A model generated the notes under the pieces. It was not told the DNA's origin. It made no database searches and saw only the letters and a list, made by a program, of their open reading frames with translations. A program made the translations under genes and the position numbers. From Paenibacillus herberti (GTDB lineage: Bacteria; Bacillota; Bacilli; Paenibacillales; Paenibacillaceae): DNA of 53,323 bases. Within the stretch, counting starts at the first letter, position 1; every line of letters begins with the position of its first letter. The stretch lies in the NCBI RefSeq assembly GCF_002233675.1, contig NZ_NMUQ01000001.1:2221357-2274679 (forward strand), in the 5' to 3' direction. Positions 9,694-18,580 of this stretch are shown one piece after another.

Positions 9694-10722
9694 CTACTCT
9701 GCGATAGTAATCGTATCGCCCTGAAGCGGCTTCAGCCCATCCTTCCACTTGATATTAATGGAACGGGAGTTAAATAAATCGGCTCCGTCAGATAGCTGAA
9801 CATGCAGATGAGCCTCGCTGGAGTTGCCTGAATTACCGACCAAACCGATGACATCGCCTTTTTTGACCTTATCCCCCGGCTTGACGGTTGCTGAGCCTTT
9901 TTTGAAATGTGCCAAATGGCTGAACTCTCCGCCTCCATGGTCAATAACGACATTATTCCCTGCAGGCTGATTTGGGTTCATAACTCCCACAGGCTCGTTA
10001 TCCTTAATATCGTTCACAACCGATACAATCGTACCGTCCCCTGGGGCAATTATATTTTTGCCGAAGGCATAGTAGCTTTCATTTTTGAGCGGATCACCCC
10101 TGTAGGAGAACCCCTCCTTAACCTGGATCAAATCATAAGAGTATCGCTGCGCCTCATGTTCGTAATGATAATTTACGAGTACATTCTCACCACCCCAAAA
10201 TACAAACCATTCCCCCGGGAGTGGCCACGCATATTGTTGCTTGCTCAGCTTTTTATCGGTTTCAGGCCAAATGGTCAGCGGCTGAACCTGAATTGACATA
10301 ATCACGCCTTCAGGATCAAATACCCCGAGAAGCCCCTTTTTCCCGTCTTCACTTAGCCACAAACGCCGGTCGAATCCATTAAGCTGCATAGAAGAGGATT
10401 TCTCCAAAGTTTGAATCCCCTTCGTAAACTCATCTCCAATTTCTTTTAAATCGGCTTCGCTAACTTCATTCTTCAAAGGTTGGCTAAAACGAGCATACAT
10501 TCCCTTATACTTGCCATCCAGCAAGGCCTTTGGCAGCTCATCCGGTTTAAGTGGCTGGCTCGTTTCCTTAGACGGACTCATCGTTTGCTTCGCCCCCGTA
10601 TTTAAATTATCACCCTTGTCTCCCCCGCCACATGCTGCCAGCAGCAAGGCCAGCGATCCCGCAACTAAGACTGTTTTTGCAGGTGCAGCCAATCCATAAA
10701 TACGATTTTTCAACTTCATCAT
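9694..10722 (-). CDS. M23 peptidase lipoprotein with N-terminal DUF3887-like domain
   Basis: About 342 residues. The start MMKLKNRIYGLAAP, a hydrophobic stretch and lipobox LLAAC make it a lipoprotein. A DUF3887-like region follows (LLDGKYKGMYARFSQPLKNEVSE...), then a LytM/M23 beta-strand domain with PGDGTIVSVV, VIDHGGGEFSHLAHF and the zinc-binding HLHV near the C-terminus. M23 enzymes cut peptidoglycan cross-bridges; DUF3887-M23 proteins act outside the membrane. AGGGGG abuts the ATGs at 10722/10719; the frame also runs up to a TTG at 10776, so the start is uncertain. It is divergent from a two-component pair, a possible regulatory link to the envelope. Confidence 0.85.
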   Translation of the reverse strand: MMKLKNRIYGLAAPAKTVLVAGSLALLLAACGGGDKGDNLNTGAKQTMSPSKETSQPLKPDELPKALLDGKYKGMYARFSQPLKNEVSEADLKEIGDEFTKGIQTLEKSSSMQLNGFDRRLWLSEDGKKGLLGVFDPEGVIMSIQVQPLTIWPETDKKLSKQQYAWPLPGEWFVFWGGENVLVNYHYEHEAQRYSYDLIQVKEGFSYRGDPLKNESYYAFGKNIIAPGDGTIVSVVNDIKDNEPVGVMNPNQPAGNNVVIDHGGGEFSHLAHFKKGSATVKPGDKVKKGDVIGLVGNSGNSSEAHLHVQLSDGADLFNSRSINIKWKDGLKPLQGDTITIAE

Positions 10723-10908
10723 CCCCCTGTCGTACAACTGTAACAGGTGATGCTTTTTTCTACTTAAACGCAGCAATAACGCTGTCTTAACGATTCAAGC
10801 GAGTATAGGGAAGCGAATTAAGCCTCTGTTAAGGTTGCTTTGAACCCTAGTAAAAATAAATCATGTTATGATAAAAAAAGCAATTATTGAAAGGAGAGTC
10901 AGCACCAA

Positions 10909-11655
10909 ATGAATCAAGCCTCAATCTTACTTGTTGATGATGAGTATTCCCTGCTGGAGCTCTTGCAGACGGTTCTACATAAGGAAGGTTTTACATCGAT
11001 TGATACAGCTCAAACGGGTGAAGCGGCTCTTGATGCCTGCGCACTCAAAAAATATGATTTGATCGTACTGGATGTGATGCTGCCTAGGCGCAGCGGAATC
11101 GAGATATGTCCTTTTATTCGGCAAACGACGGACGCGCCAGTTCTGTTTTTAAGCGCACGAACGTCGGACTTTGACAAGCTGATCGGCTTTGCTATTGGCG
11201 GGGATGATTATATGACCAAACCTTTTAATCCGATGGAGGTGGTTGCTCGTATTAGAGCGCAGCTGCGGCGCTACTTGAGTTCGAGCGGTCAGCTTAGCAG
11301 TGGCATGTTCCCGATAGCACCCCTCCATAAACCAGGGAAAGTTTTTGATTACGGCCGCTTCAAACTGGATGAAACTGCTGGAGAATTGCTAGTAGAAGAG
11401 CAAGCTGTGTCCTGTCCGGCGCTTGTGTTCCAGCTGTTGCATTTTTTTTGCCAAAACCCAAATCGGCTATTCAGTAAAAACGAGCTATATGCGAAGGTTT
11501 GGGGCGAAGAAGCTTTCAGCGATGATAATACGGTCATGGTACATATTCACCGCATAAGAGAGCGCATTGAAGTAGATCCATCCAACCCAAAGTTTATCGT
11601 TAACGTCAGAGGTCTCGGCTACAAGCTTATTCGAGCGGAGCAGCTCGTTCCATGA
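10909..11655 (+). CDS. OmpR/PhoB-family response regulator
   Basis: A 248-residue regulator with a receiver domain (acidic pocket D10-D11, phosphoacceptor D55 in VLDVMLP, conserved lysine in MTKPFNP) and a C-terminal winged helix (LFSKNELYAKVWGEEAFSDDNTVMVHIHRIRERIE). AAAGGAGAG precedes the ATG. Its stop overlaps the kinase start by four bases (ATGA), so the two are translationally coupled. The divergent M23 lipoprotein is an obvious candidate target. The proline-rich linker after residue 125 is longer than usual. Confidence 0.92.
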   Translation: MNQASILLVDDEYSLLELLQTVLHKEGFTSIDTAQTGEAALDACALKKYDLIVLDVMLPRRSGIEICPFIRQTTDAPVLFLSARTSDFDKLIGFAIGGDDYMTKPFNPMEVVARIRAQLRRYLSSSGQLSSGMFPIAPLHKPGKVFDYGRFKLDETAGELLVEEQAVSCPALVFQLLHFFCQNPNRLFSKNELYAKVWGEEAFSDDNTVMVHIHRIRERIEVDPSNPKFIVNVRGLGYKLIRAEQLVP

Positions 11656-13403
11656 ATTTCAAACAACGGTTAACACTAAAATTCATCTTGCAGCTAGCAG
11701 TAGCAGGTTTAGTCGTACTGATAATTGCGGCAGTTACTGTCAGTTGGATGTTCAAAAGGTTCAATGAGATTAACATCGCGCGTGATTTTACGAGTGCAGG
11801 ACTCCCACAGCTTGTACAATCTTCCCAGCTTGGCAAGGATGGCATCCGCTTTGCTCCCAGCTTGCTGGAACAAGTGAAAAAGAATAAAGGCTGGCTGCAA
11901 AGCCTAGATGAAAATGGAGTAGTCGAGAGCGCCTATCATACACCTGCAGATGTTCCGATGCGATATGGAACTGGTGAACTGGTCGCCTACTGGACAGGAA
12001 CAAAACCGTTTCCCTACCATCTCGCTCTATGGATTCAAGAGAAGGATGGTCGGCTGTTCACACTGGTGTATGGGGTTCCAAACCAGTTAGAACCTCTGTT
12101 AAATGAAATTAGCAAAGCCACCATCCCCACTGCAGAAGGCAAGTTAAAACTTCCTGATTCGATAGCAGGGAAAACCAAAGTGGCCAAAGCCTTTGTTCAA
12201 CTGATAAATTCAGAAGGAGTCGAGCTTGCCTCCTATAACAAACCCAATGCGGTCCCATCGAAGTATACCGTTCAAGAGCTTGCGCTGCGCACGATGTACG
12301 CTCAACAGTATGGTTATCATATTGTCTCTTCGTATGATGAACAGACCGGGCGTACCTGGCTAATTGGAGAGCCAATCCCCGGAGGAGGAAATTCGAGCAA
12401 AGCAACGCTCATTCCAGAGGAGACTCAGGTGGTCATTGTTGGCTCCGCGGTTATGATTGCCGTGGTACTGGTGTTGTTCATGCTGCTTTCACTATGGCAA
12501 GCTCATCGCTTTGGAGCACCAATGCTCCATATGCTCGTGTGGCTCGATTCCATTGGGAAGGCCGTTTATAAAGAGCCTGTAGACCGCAATGGGCTGCATC
12601 GAAGCCGAACTCCAACCGGCAAATGGAGGCGAAGGTACCGTGTTTTCTCCGACGTGATGGTATCGATTGAAAAGCTGTCTGCTGCCTTGCAGAGAGATCA
12701 AACGATGCGAGAGCAGACAGAAAGCTTGCGAGAGGAATGGATTGCAGGCGTCACCCATGACCTAAAAACACCGCTTTCCTCAATAACGGGTTATGCCCAT
12801 TTGCTGGCGGAACCTGCTTATGCTTGGTCGCAGGAAGAAGTTCATAAGTTCTCAACGAAAATGCTGGATAAATCAGCCCATATGGACATGCTGATCAGTG
12901 ATCTTGCGATGACTTATCGGCTGAAGACAGGGATTCTCCCTCCTGAGACGATGGAGATTGAGCTGAATGCTTGGTTGCATGAAGCCCTTCAGCAGGCTGC
13001 TGCTGATCCCGTTTACGGCAACAATCGAATCGTATTTCATGCTGCCCCCATCGATGTTATAACGAAGTTATACACTCCGTGGCTGGAGCGCATAGTTAAC
13101 AATTTAACAGCCAATTCGCTGCTTCATAACCCGCCCGAAACTGTTTTGACCGTCTCGGTGTTGGCCCGCGAAGGGAGCAGCGGAATCACGATCCAGTTCG
13201 CCGACGATGGCGGTGGTATGGATGAACTAACATTAAACCGACTATTTGAGCGTTACTATCGGGGCACGGATACGGTGTCTACTTCCAATGGCTCCGGTCT
13301 TGGCATGGCTATATCCAAGGGATTAATCGAAGCTATGGGGGGACAAATCTCTGTTGAGACAACACCGGGAGAAGGTACAGTTATTAGCTTAATTTGGCGA
13401 TAA
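11652..13403 (+). CDS. sensor histidine kinase, partner of the upstream regulator
   Basis: A 583-residue membrane kinase. It has one N-terminal transmembrane helix (LAVAGLVVLIIAAVTVSWM), an extracellular sensor region of about 220 residues, a second helix (VVIVGSAVMIAVVLVLFMLLSL), a dimerisation box with the phosphorylated histidine in GVTHDLKTPLSSITGYAHLL, and an ATPase lid with FADDGGGMDE and GSGLGMAISKGLIEAMGG. The sensed signal is unknown. Confidence 0.92.
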   Translation: MNFKQRLTLKFILQLAVAGLVVLIIAAVTVSWMFKRFNEINIARDFTSAGLPQLVQSSQLGKDGIRFAPSLLEQVKKNKGWLQSLDENGVVESAYHTPADVPMRYGTGELVAYWTGTKPFPYHLALWIQEKDGRLFTLVYGVPNQLEPLLNEISKATIPTAEGKLKLPDSIAGKTKVAKAFVQLINSEGVELASYNKPNAVPSKYTVQELALRTMYAQQYGYHIVSSYDEQTGRTWLIGEPIPGGGNSSKATLIPEETQVVIVGSAVMIAVVLVLFMLLSLWQAHRFGAPMLHMLVWLDSIGKAVYKEPVDRNGLHRSRTPTGKWRRRYRVFSDVMVSIEKLSAALQRDQTMREQTESLREEWIAGVTHDLKTPLSSITGYAHLLAEPAYAWSQEEVHKFSTKMLDKSAHMDMLISDLAMTYRLKTGILPPETMEIELNAWLHEALQQAAADPVYGNNRIVFHAAPIDVITKLYTPWLERIVNNLTANSLLHNPPETVLTVSVLAREGSSGITIQFADDGGGMDELTLNRLFERYYRGTDTVSTSNGSGLGMAISKGLIEAMGGQISVETTPGEGTVISLIWR

Positions 13404-13458
13404 ACTAACACTGGATCCCCTACCGCCAGCAAAATATATTTTTGAAATAAAGCAGTAA

Positions 13459-13977
13459 ATGGATTCAGTTAGGGGTAGGGATAAGTTGGAGACGCAGTAT
13501 TATTTAGATAGAGCTGTGAATTTATTCAAAGAGGAAATGGGCCGCAATTTGGTCGGTGTTCATTTACATGGTTCTTTGGCAATGGGATGTTTTAACCCCA
13601 ATAAAAGTGATATAGATCTATTGGTTGTCGCCCAAGAAAAGCTATCTGCTGAAACTACGAAGCGCATTATTAAGAAACTTCTGAAATTCCATGAAAGCAT
13701 GCCCAACGAACGTGGGATTGAGTTAAGCATTATTCTCGAATGTTACCTAAAAAACTTTGTTTACCCGACTCCATTTGAGTTTCACTACTCTGACTATCAT
13801 CGGAATGTCCAATTCTGTCTTAATGAGTATATTGGAATTGCAAATAACACTGAATTAAAAATTGAAAAATTAACAGACTTTGCGAATTACATGATGGGTG
13901 AAATTAAAAATTCAATTGAAATTGACGATGATTTTAAATCAAAAGCTGAACCCGTGACGACGCCAAACCCAAAATGA
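13459..13977 (+). pseudogene. aminoglycoside adenylyltransferase-like protein with the middle missing
   Basis: The N-terminal half is a nucleotidyltransferase of the AadA/ANT(3'')-ANT(9) type: VGVHLHGSLAMGCFNPNKSDIDLLVV holds the GS and DxD metal-binding motifs. These enzymes transfer AMP to streptomycin or spectinomycin. Family members run to about 260 residues with a C-terminal DUF4111 domain; this one ends at 172. After FEFHYSDYHRN the sequence jumps to TELKIEKLTDFANYMMGEI, which resembles the very end of the family, so about 90 central residues appear to be lost in frame. It is probably inactive. A TTG at 13486 behind AGGGGTAGGG is a better start than the ATG at 13459, which has no clear ribosome site. 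Confidence 0.6.
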
Positions 13978-13991
13978 TTCATTTTGAGCTC

Positions 13992-14060
13992 GGGGTGACG
14001 ACCTCCTATCGCTTCGGTCAATCCCATCATGCCAAGACCGAAGCCAAGGAAGTCGCCCCC
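13992..14060. repeat. imperfect inverted repeat between converging genes
   Basis: Two GC-rich arms converge on a perfect 9-bp core (GCTTCGGTC at 14011-14019, GACCGAAGC at 14036-14044); outer bases GGGG and CCCC also pair. It lies just after the broken adenylyltransferase and 20 bp before the stop of the minus-strand PEP-hydrolase gene, so it may serve as a terminator for both. There is no U run. Confidence 0.5.
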
Positions 14061-14080
14061 GTATCTATAACTCGCTCCAA

Positions 14081-14911
14081 CTATTTCGTATTCAGCTGCT
14101 TAAATTTCTCCACCTGCCCAGTAATGGCAATTTCAGTAGGCAGGCGCTCGATGCTGGAGGCTCCAAAAAATCCTACAACTCCGGTTGTACGCTCCAGCAC
14201 ATAAGCTGCATCTTCTGGCTCGGATATTGGGCCGCCGTGACAGATAACCAGGATGTCGGGATTGACCGATTTGCCTGCATCATGGATGCGCTGCACCAAA
14301 TCCACGGATTCATCGAGAGTCAGCGCTGTTTTGGCTCCAATTGCGCCTTTCGTCGTCAATCCCACATGAGCCACAAGAACATCGGCTCCAGCTTCTGCCA
14401 TCTTGATCGCATCCTCCTCATTGAACACATAAGGCGTAGTGAACAGATCAAGCTCATGCGCTTTGCGAATCATCTCCACCTCAAGATCATAGCCCATGCC
14501 AGTCTCCTCCAGGTTCTGGCGGAACATGCCGTCGATCAAGCCAACGGTCGGGAAGTTCTGCACGCCGGAGAAGCCCATGTCCTTGAGCTGTTTCAAATAA
14601 ACGTCCATCAACCGGAACGGATCGGTCCCGCAGACGCCGGCAAGCACCGGTGTATCCTTCACGATGGTCAGCACTTCTCCGCCCATCTCCACGACAATTG
14701 CATTGGCATCGCCATAAGGCATCAATCCCGCCAAAGAACCACGACCCGCCATGCGGTATCTGCCTGAGTTATAAATAATAATCATATCGGCCTCGCCGGC
14801 CTCTGCACATTTTGCCGACAGCCCTGTCCCTGCTCCTGTTCCGATGAGAGCTTTGCCCTCATTGATTTGAGCGTGTAGCCGCGACATAATTTCACTTCTT
14901 GAAATCGCCAT
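14081..14911 (-). CDS. phosphoenolpyruvate hydrolase family protein (TIM-barrel, PF09370-like)
   Basis: A 276-residue cytoplasmic TIM-barrel. Recognisable family stretches are [44 protein letters not shown] and [11 protein letters not shown], with [11 protein letters not shown] and [12 protein letters not shown] at the end. The ATG at 14911 has AGGAGG. The gene follows the Tm-1-like gene with a 30-bp gap, and the two protein types correspond to the two halves of the plant Tm-1 protein. Last gene of the eight-gene catabolic operon; the chemical reaction is not known for this branch. Confidence 0.88.
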   Translation of the reverse strand: MAISRSEIMSRLHAQINEGKALIGTGAGTGLSAKCAEAGEADMIIIYNSGRYRMAGRGSLAGLMPYGDANAIVVEMGGEVLTIVKDTPVLAGVCGTDPFRLMDVYLKQLKDMGFSGVQNFPTVGLIDGMFRQNLEETGMGYDLEVEMIRKAHELDLFTTPYVFNEEDAIKMAEAGADVLVAHVGLTTKGAIGAKTALTLDESVDLVQRIHDAGKSVNPDILVICHGGPISEPEDAAYVLERTTGVVGFFGASSIERLPTEIAITGQVEKFKQLNTK

Positions 14912-14941
14912 TCCCTCGTCCTCCTGTTCTAATCCTTGTAG

Positions 14942-16156
14942 TTATTTCATCATAACAAGCAATTGCTCTGCGATTAACGTAGCCACAGCCGGATCGTTAA
15001 TATCCGCTTCCGTCTCGATAAAAGGAATGTCTGCACGAAGATGATCCCTGATTCCTTTATAAAGAGCCTGACGCTCCTCAACACCATCGAACGCTTGCCC
15101 GGTTCGATCCAGCAAGGAAACTCCCCCATGCGGGAAAATAACGATCGTCCCGGCCTGGCTTTCATTCAGCTTCAGTGCAATTCGCCGTCCCAGCTCCGCA
15201 TTTTCCACAACCGTCGTTCTCATCAAAGTTGTTGTTGGATTATGAATGTAGAATTTCCGATCCTTAAACGATTGCGGTACGGTTTCGGGCGGACCGAAAT
15301 TGACCATATCCAGAGCGCCTACGGACACGACCTGAGGAATACCCATCGACGTGGCAGCTTCTAAACGGTCTGGCCCGGCGCTGAAGATTCCGCCAACGAG
15401 CTCATCGGCGAGCTCAGTCGTCGTAATGTCCGCAACTCCTTTTATAAACCCGGCTCGAATCAGTTCTTCCATCGCCATACCGCCAGCACCCGTAGCATGG
15501 AACACAAGAACATCATATCCCTGCTCCTCCAACTGCTCGCGGACACTTGTCACACATGGTGTAGTAACTCCAAACATGGTCGCGCCAATCATCGGTTTTT
15601 CCTCTTCGACATCTTGCTCCTGGCTTATTTCCCGCATCATTCCCGCCAAAGCGTAGGCCGCATTGCGAAGAATCCGCCGGGAGAGCTTGTTGATGCCCGC
15701 AATATCAACGACAGAGTACATCATCATGATGTCTTTTTCCCCGACGTAGGGCCGGGTATTACCGGATGCAACCGTTGATACGAGCAGCTTAGGAATGCCG
15801 ATTGGCACCCCTCGCATCGCTGCTGCACCAACCGTTGTCCCGGCTGTGCCGCCCATACCGTATACAGCTCCAATCCTATCCTTTTCCAGAAGCTGATTGA
15901 TCATCTTTGATACGCCTTCCATCATTACCGCAACGGCTTTACCGCGATCATTTTGTTTTTGCAGCTGTAGCAAGCTCATGCCACCAAGCTCAGCCACTTC
16001 GGCGCTGCTGACATCAGGTGTAAAGAGGGGAGTGCCTAAAACCCCTGTATCGATAACAAAGGTTTCTACGCCAAGCGATTCAATGACCCCTTTAACAAAA
16101 TGAAACTCCGTTCCTTTCGTATCCAGTGCACCAACCAGAATCGCTTTTTTAGCCAC
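14942..16156 (-). CDS. Tm-1-like ATP-binding domain protein (UPF0261)
   Basis: A 404-residue protein with the UPF0261 start KKAILVGALDTKGTEFHFVK and a glycine-rich stretch YGMGGTAGTTVGAAAMRGVPIG followed by KLLVSTVASGNTRPYVG. The family binds nucleotide; bacterial members cluster with TIM-barrel PEP-hydrolase-like proteins and sugar catabolic genes. The GTG start at 16156 overlaps the stop of the isomerase gene by one base (TAGTG) and is preceded by GGAGGAGGGG, so translation is coupled. Physical interaction with the next gene product is inferred from fusion in plants and fungi. Confidence 0.9.
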   Translation of the reverse strand: MAKKAILVGALDTKGTEFHFVKGVIESLGVETFVIDTGVLGTPLFTPDVSSAEVAELGGMSLLQLQKQNDRGKAVAVMMEGVSKMINQLLEKDRIGAVYGMGGTAGTTVGAAAMRGVPIGIPKLLVSTVASGNTRPYVGEKDIMMMYSVVDIAGINKLSRRILRNAAYALAGMMREISQEQDVEEEKPMIGATMFGVTTPCVTSVREQLEEQGYDVLVFHATGAGGMAMEELIRAGFIKGVADITTTELADELVGGIFSAGPDRLEAATSMGIPQVVSVGALDMVNFGPPETVPQSFKDRKFYIHNPTTTLMRTTVVENAELGRRIALKLNESQAGTIVIFPHGGVSLLDRTGQAFDGVEERQALYKGIRDHLRADIPFIETEADINDPAVATLIAEQLLVMMK

Positions 16157-17064
16157 TATGCCCCTCCTCCATTCACCAAGGATTCCATATGCACTTTTGT
16201 ACGTTTTACCACTTCTGCTTCACCGATCTGATCCTGCTGATAAAAGGAAGGATAGTGAGTATCGATCGTCATCATGGCCTGCGGATCATTTTTGGCTATA
16301 GCCTCTAATATCGGTGCATGGTCGAAATCGTCCTGCCCAGCAATCGAGAAATTGCCAAACAAACCATGCGGATTTTGTTCATCCCGCGAATTGTAAGCTC
16401 GATTGGCCCCTTTAAGATGCGTTTGCCATACATAACCTTTGACATGTTCATAGGCTTCCAATGTGGGAAACTCTCCGGCTCTCCAACCATTGATAATATC
16501 CCAATTGATTTTTAAATTCGGGTGATTCGCATATCTCATAAGAATTCCGAGTTCCTTGGCGTCTCTCGTCAACGTCGGAGGTTCATTTTCAACAAGGATG
16601 GTTTTGTTTCTGCTCCGAGCATGCTCGGCATGCCGAGTCAGAATCACTGCGTTATAGCGATAGGCGATATCCCTTTCGGGTATCGAGAGATGCTCGAACC
16701 CTTCCACACGGTGAAGCGAGTATATCCGAACATAAGCCGTTTCGAACAAATCTGCCAAATCAAACAGTCGATCGAGCACTTTGCTCATATCTTCATGATG
16801 ATTTTCATCATAATTATCGTATTTTGGGGGTCCCGAGAAAGAACAGGAGTTGACAGCCCATGAGCTTAAACAGCTTACTTTGAGACCAGCTTCGTCTAGT
16901 TTACGCTTGATATCATGAGCCGCTTCCATCGGGATATTATCCAGTGTGTAACCATCCAGCTTCGCTCTCAAATCTACATAAGAGAATCCTAGAGCCTTCG
17001 CCTGTTGCAGTGCCTCATCAAAAGATTCACAGCCGAGCATATCCGAGCACACACTAAAGTTCAT
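16156..17064 (-). CDS. sugar phosphate isomerase/epimerase (xylose isomerase-like TIM barrel)
   Basis: A 302-residue member of the AP-endonuclease 2 / xylose isomerase-like superfamily. Metal ligands are suggested by LVENEPPTL, KINWDIINGW, QTHLKGA and TIDTHYPSF. Such enzymes interconvert ketoses or inositol derivatives in catabolic pathways. It sits 12 bp after the Gfo/Idh/MocA dehydrogenase, a pairing often seen in inositol-type and rare-sugar pathways. The substrate cannot be assigned. Confidence 0.88.
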   Translation of the reverse strand: MNFSVCSDMLGCESFDEALQQAKALGFSYVDLRAKLDGYTLDNIPMEAAHDIKRKLDEAGLKVSCLSSWAVNSCSFSGPPKYDNYDENHHEDMSKVLDRLFDLADLFETAYVRIYSLHRVEGFEHLSIPERDIAYRYNAVILTRHAEHARSRNKTILVENEPPTLTRDAKELGILMRYANHPNLKINWDIINGWRAGEFPTLEAYEHVKGYVWQTHLKGANRAYNSRDEQNPHGLFGNFSIAGQDDFDHAPILEAIAKNDPQAMMTIDTHYPSFYQQDQIGEAEVVKRTKVHMESLVNGGGA

Positions 17065-17076
17065 CGTAATCCCTCC

Positions 17077-18159
17077 CTATTCAATCGTTATCCACTGATC
17101 CGAACGTTTTTTGTAGGCATCAAATATACGAGTTAAATGCACGGAATCTTTGAGCGTTGAACGAGTGATTTTCTTTCCTTCCAGCACATGGGTCGCAAAA
17201 TAGTTAACGCTTTGCACCATCCCTTGCAGCAGCAAGTTTTTGTTGTAGATTTGTCCAAGGGAATATTCCGGCTCCCAAATGACTGGACCATCAGCAGGAT
17301 CATCACCGATATAAATAGGTGCTTTTCCATACTCACCGCTGCCCTTTTTCCCTTTGTAGTAAATTAGCCGGGCGGCATTGTCGATCACCACATTTTGCTT
17401 GTCACCAATAACTTCGAACCGCTCCAATGGGCTTGTCTCCGCCTGGGTGGAAGACAGCTGCAGCGAGCCGATCGCGCCGGACTTAAACTTAAGCAGCGTC
17501 TGCACGTTTCCGCTAGGCTGATGCTCGATGAAGCACATTTCTTTTACATCGCCCATGAGATAGTGTATGCCGGACATCGGATGGCAAATATCTAAAAACC
17601 AGTGCAAACCTGTGCGGGTATTGATTTCGGGTTGGAATGGCGAAAGCGTCAGCGGATAACGTCCGTTGATCGACACCGCTTCCCCAAACTCAGGACGATC
17701 GATGATCTGCCTTGCCTTTTCGAACGTTGGATAGAAGTAACGTTTGTTCGCAACGAGTACAAATTGGCCTGATTTATCTTCAAGCTCCAGCAGACGCTCG
17801 GCTTCTTCCGCCGTATAAGCAACCGGCTTTTCGATCCAGACAGGCAAGCCGGCGGCAAGAATGTCTGGCACGATTTTGGGATAAAGCGGATGCCCGTTTT
17901 GATCAAAGTTGAGCACAACAAACACGGCATCCAGCTGTTCTTTTTTGAGCATTTCCATATGGCTGGTGTAGGCTTTTTCCGCTCCAAACCGTTTACGGTA
18001 AATTTCTGCACGCTCCGCATTCAAGTCGCATACCGCTACCAGATCGATCGGTGCATAGTCAAACGTTGGGTACACATTACGGAATGCATGAGCGCCACAG
18101 CCGATAAAACCTACTCTTATTTTGCGATCATATTCATAGTTAAATTTAATGTTGTACAT
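17077..18159 (-). CDS. Gfo/Idh/MocA-family oxidoreductase
   Basis: A 360-residue NAD(P)-dependent sugar or inositol dehydrogenase. The N-terminal Rossmann motif is RVGFIGCGAHAFRNVYPTF; the family EKP motif appears as VWIEKPVAYTAEEAERLLELE, and the histidine of the active site is likely in DICHPMSGIHYLMGDV. The frame also allows GTG at 18165, but ATG at 18159 has GAGAGG at better spacing. It works upstream of the isomerase gene in the same operon. Confidence 0.9.
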   Translation of the reverse strand: MYNIKFNYEYDRKIRVGFIGCGAHAFRNVYPTFDYAPIDLVAVCDLNAERAEIYRKRFGAEKAYTSHMEMLKKEQLDAVFVVLNFDQNGHPLYPKIVPDILAAGLPVWIEKPVAYTAEEAERLLELEDKSGQFVLVANKRYFYPTFEKARQIIDRPEFGEAVSINGRYPLTLSPFQPEINTRTGLHWFLDICHPMSGIHYLMGDVKEMCFIEHQPSGNVQTLLKFKSGAIGSLQLSSTQAETSPLERFEVIGDKQNVVIDNAARLIYYKGKKGSGEYGKAPIYIGDDPADGPVIWEPEYSLGQIYNKNLLLQGMVQSVNYFATHVLEGKKITRSTLKDSVHLTRIFDAYKKRSDQWITIE

Positions 18160-18189
18160 ATCCACTTTCCTCTCCGCTGAGTTTTATAA

Positions 18190-18546
18190 TTATTCGCCGA
18201 TTGTTTTCCGGTCAGGTGCAGAGTAAGCGATGATCATGCGGCAAGGCTCCCAGCTTGTCACCGTTGCGTTGTGAGGAACATTGCGCGGGATGCGCAGCAG
18301 CATGCCAGGCTTCAGATGGACTACTTCGTCTCCGAGAGTATGGTCGCATTCACCGGAGAGAACAAAAATAACTTCTTCACAGTTCGGATGAATATGGCGC
18401 GGATTCTCTATACCTGGGTGGATAAATACCATGCCGAAGGTCATTTCGCATTCCGGGTCAATTTCTTGTCCCATTAACCACTGGATTCCGCCCCACTCCA
18501 CAGGAAACATATATTTTTCATCATTTAAATTCGTAACCGTTGCCAT
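18190..18546 (-). CDS. small cupin-domain protein
   Basis: A 118-residue single-domain cupin. The first metal motif is HPGIENPRHIHPNCEEVIFVLSGE and the second is PGMLLRIPRNVPHNATV. Cupins of this size act as sugar isomerases, epimerases or small sensors. The ATG at 18546 with AAAGGAG is chosen over an upstream in-frame start at 18573. It lies between the second permease and the dehydrogenase. Confidence 0.87.
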   Translation of the reverse strand: MATVTNLNDEKYMFPVEWGGIQWLMGQEIDPECEMTFGMVFIHPGIENPRHIHPNCEEVIFVLSGECDHTLGDEVVHLKPGMLLRIPRNVPHNATVTSWEPCRMIIAYSAPDRKTIGE

Positions 18547-18580
18547 AGTTAACTCGCTCCTTTTACTGTACACGTAGATT

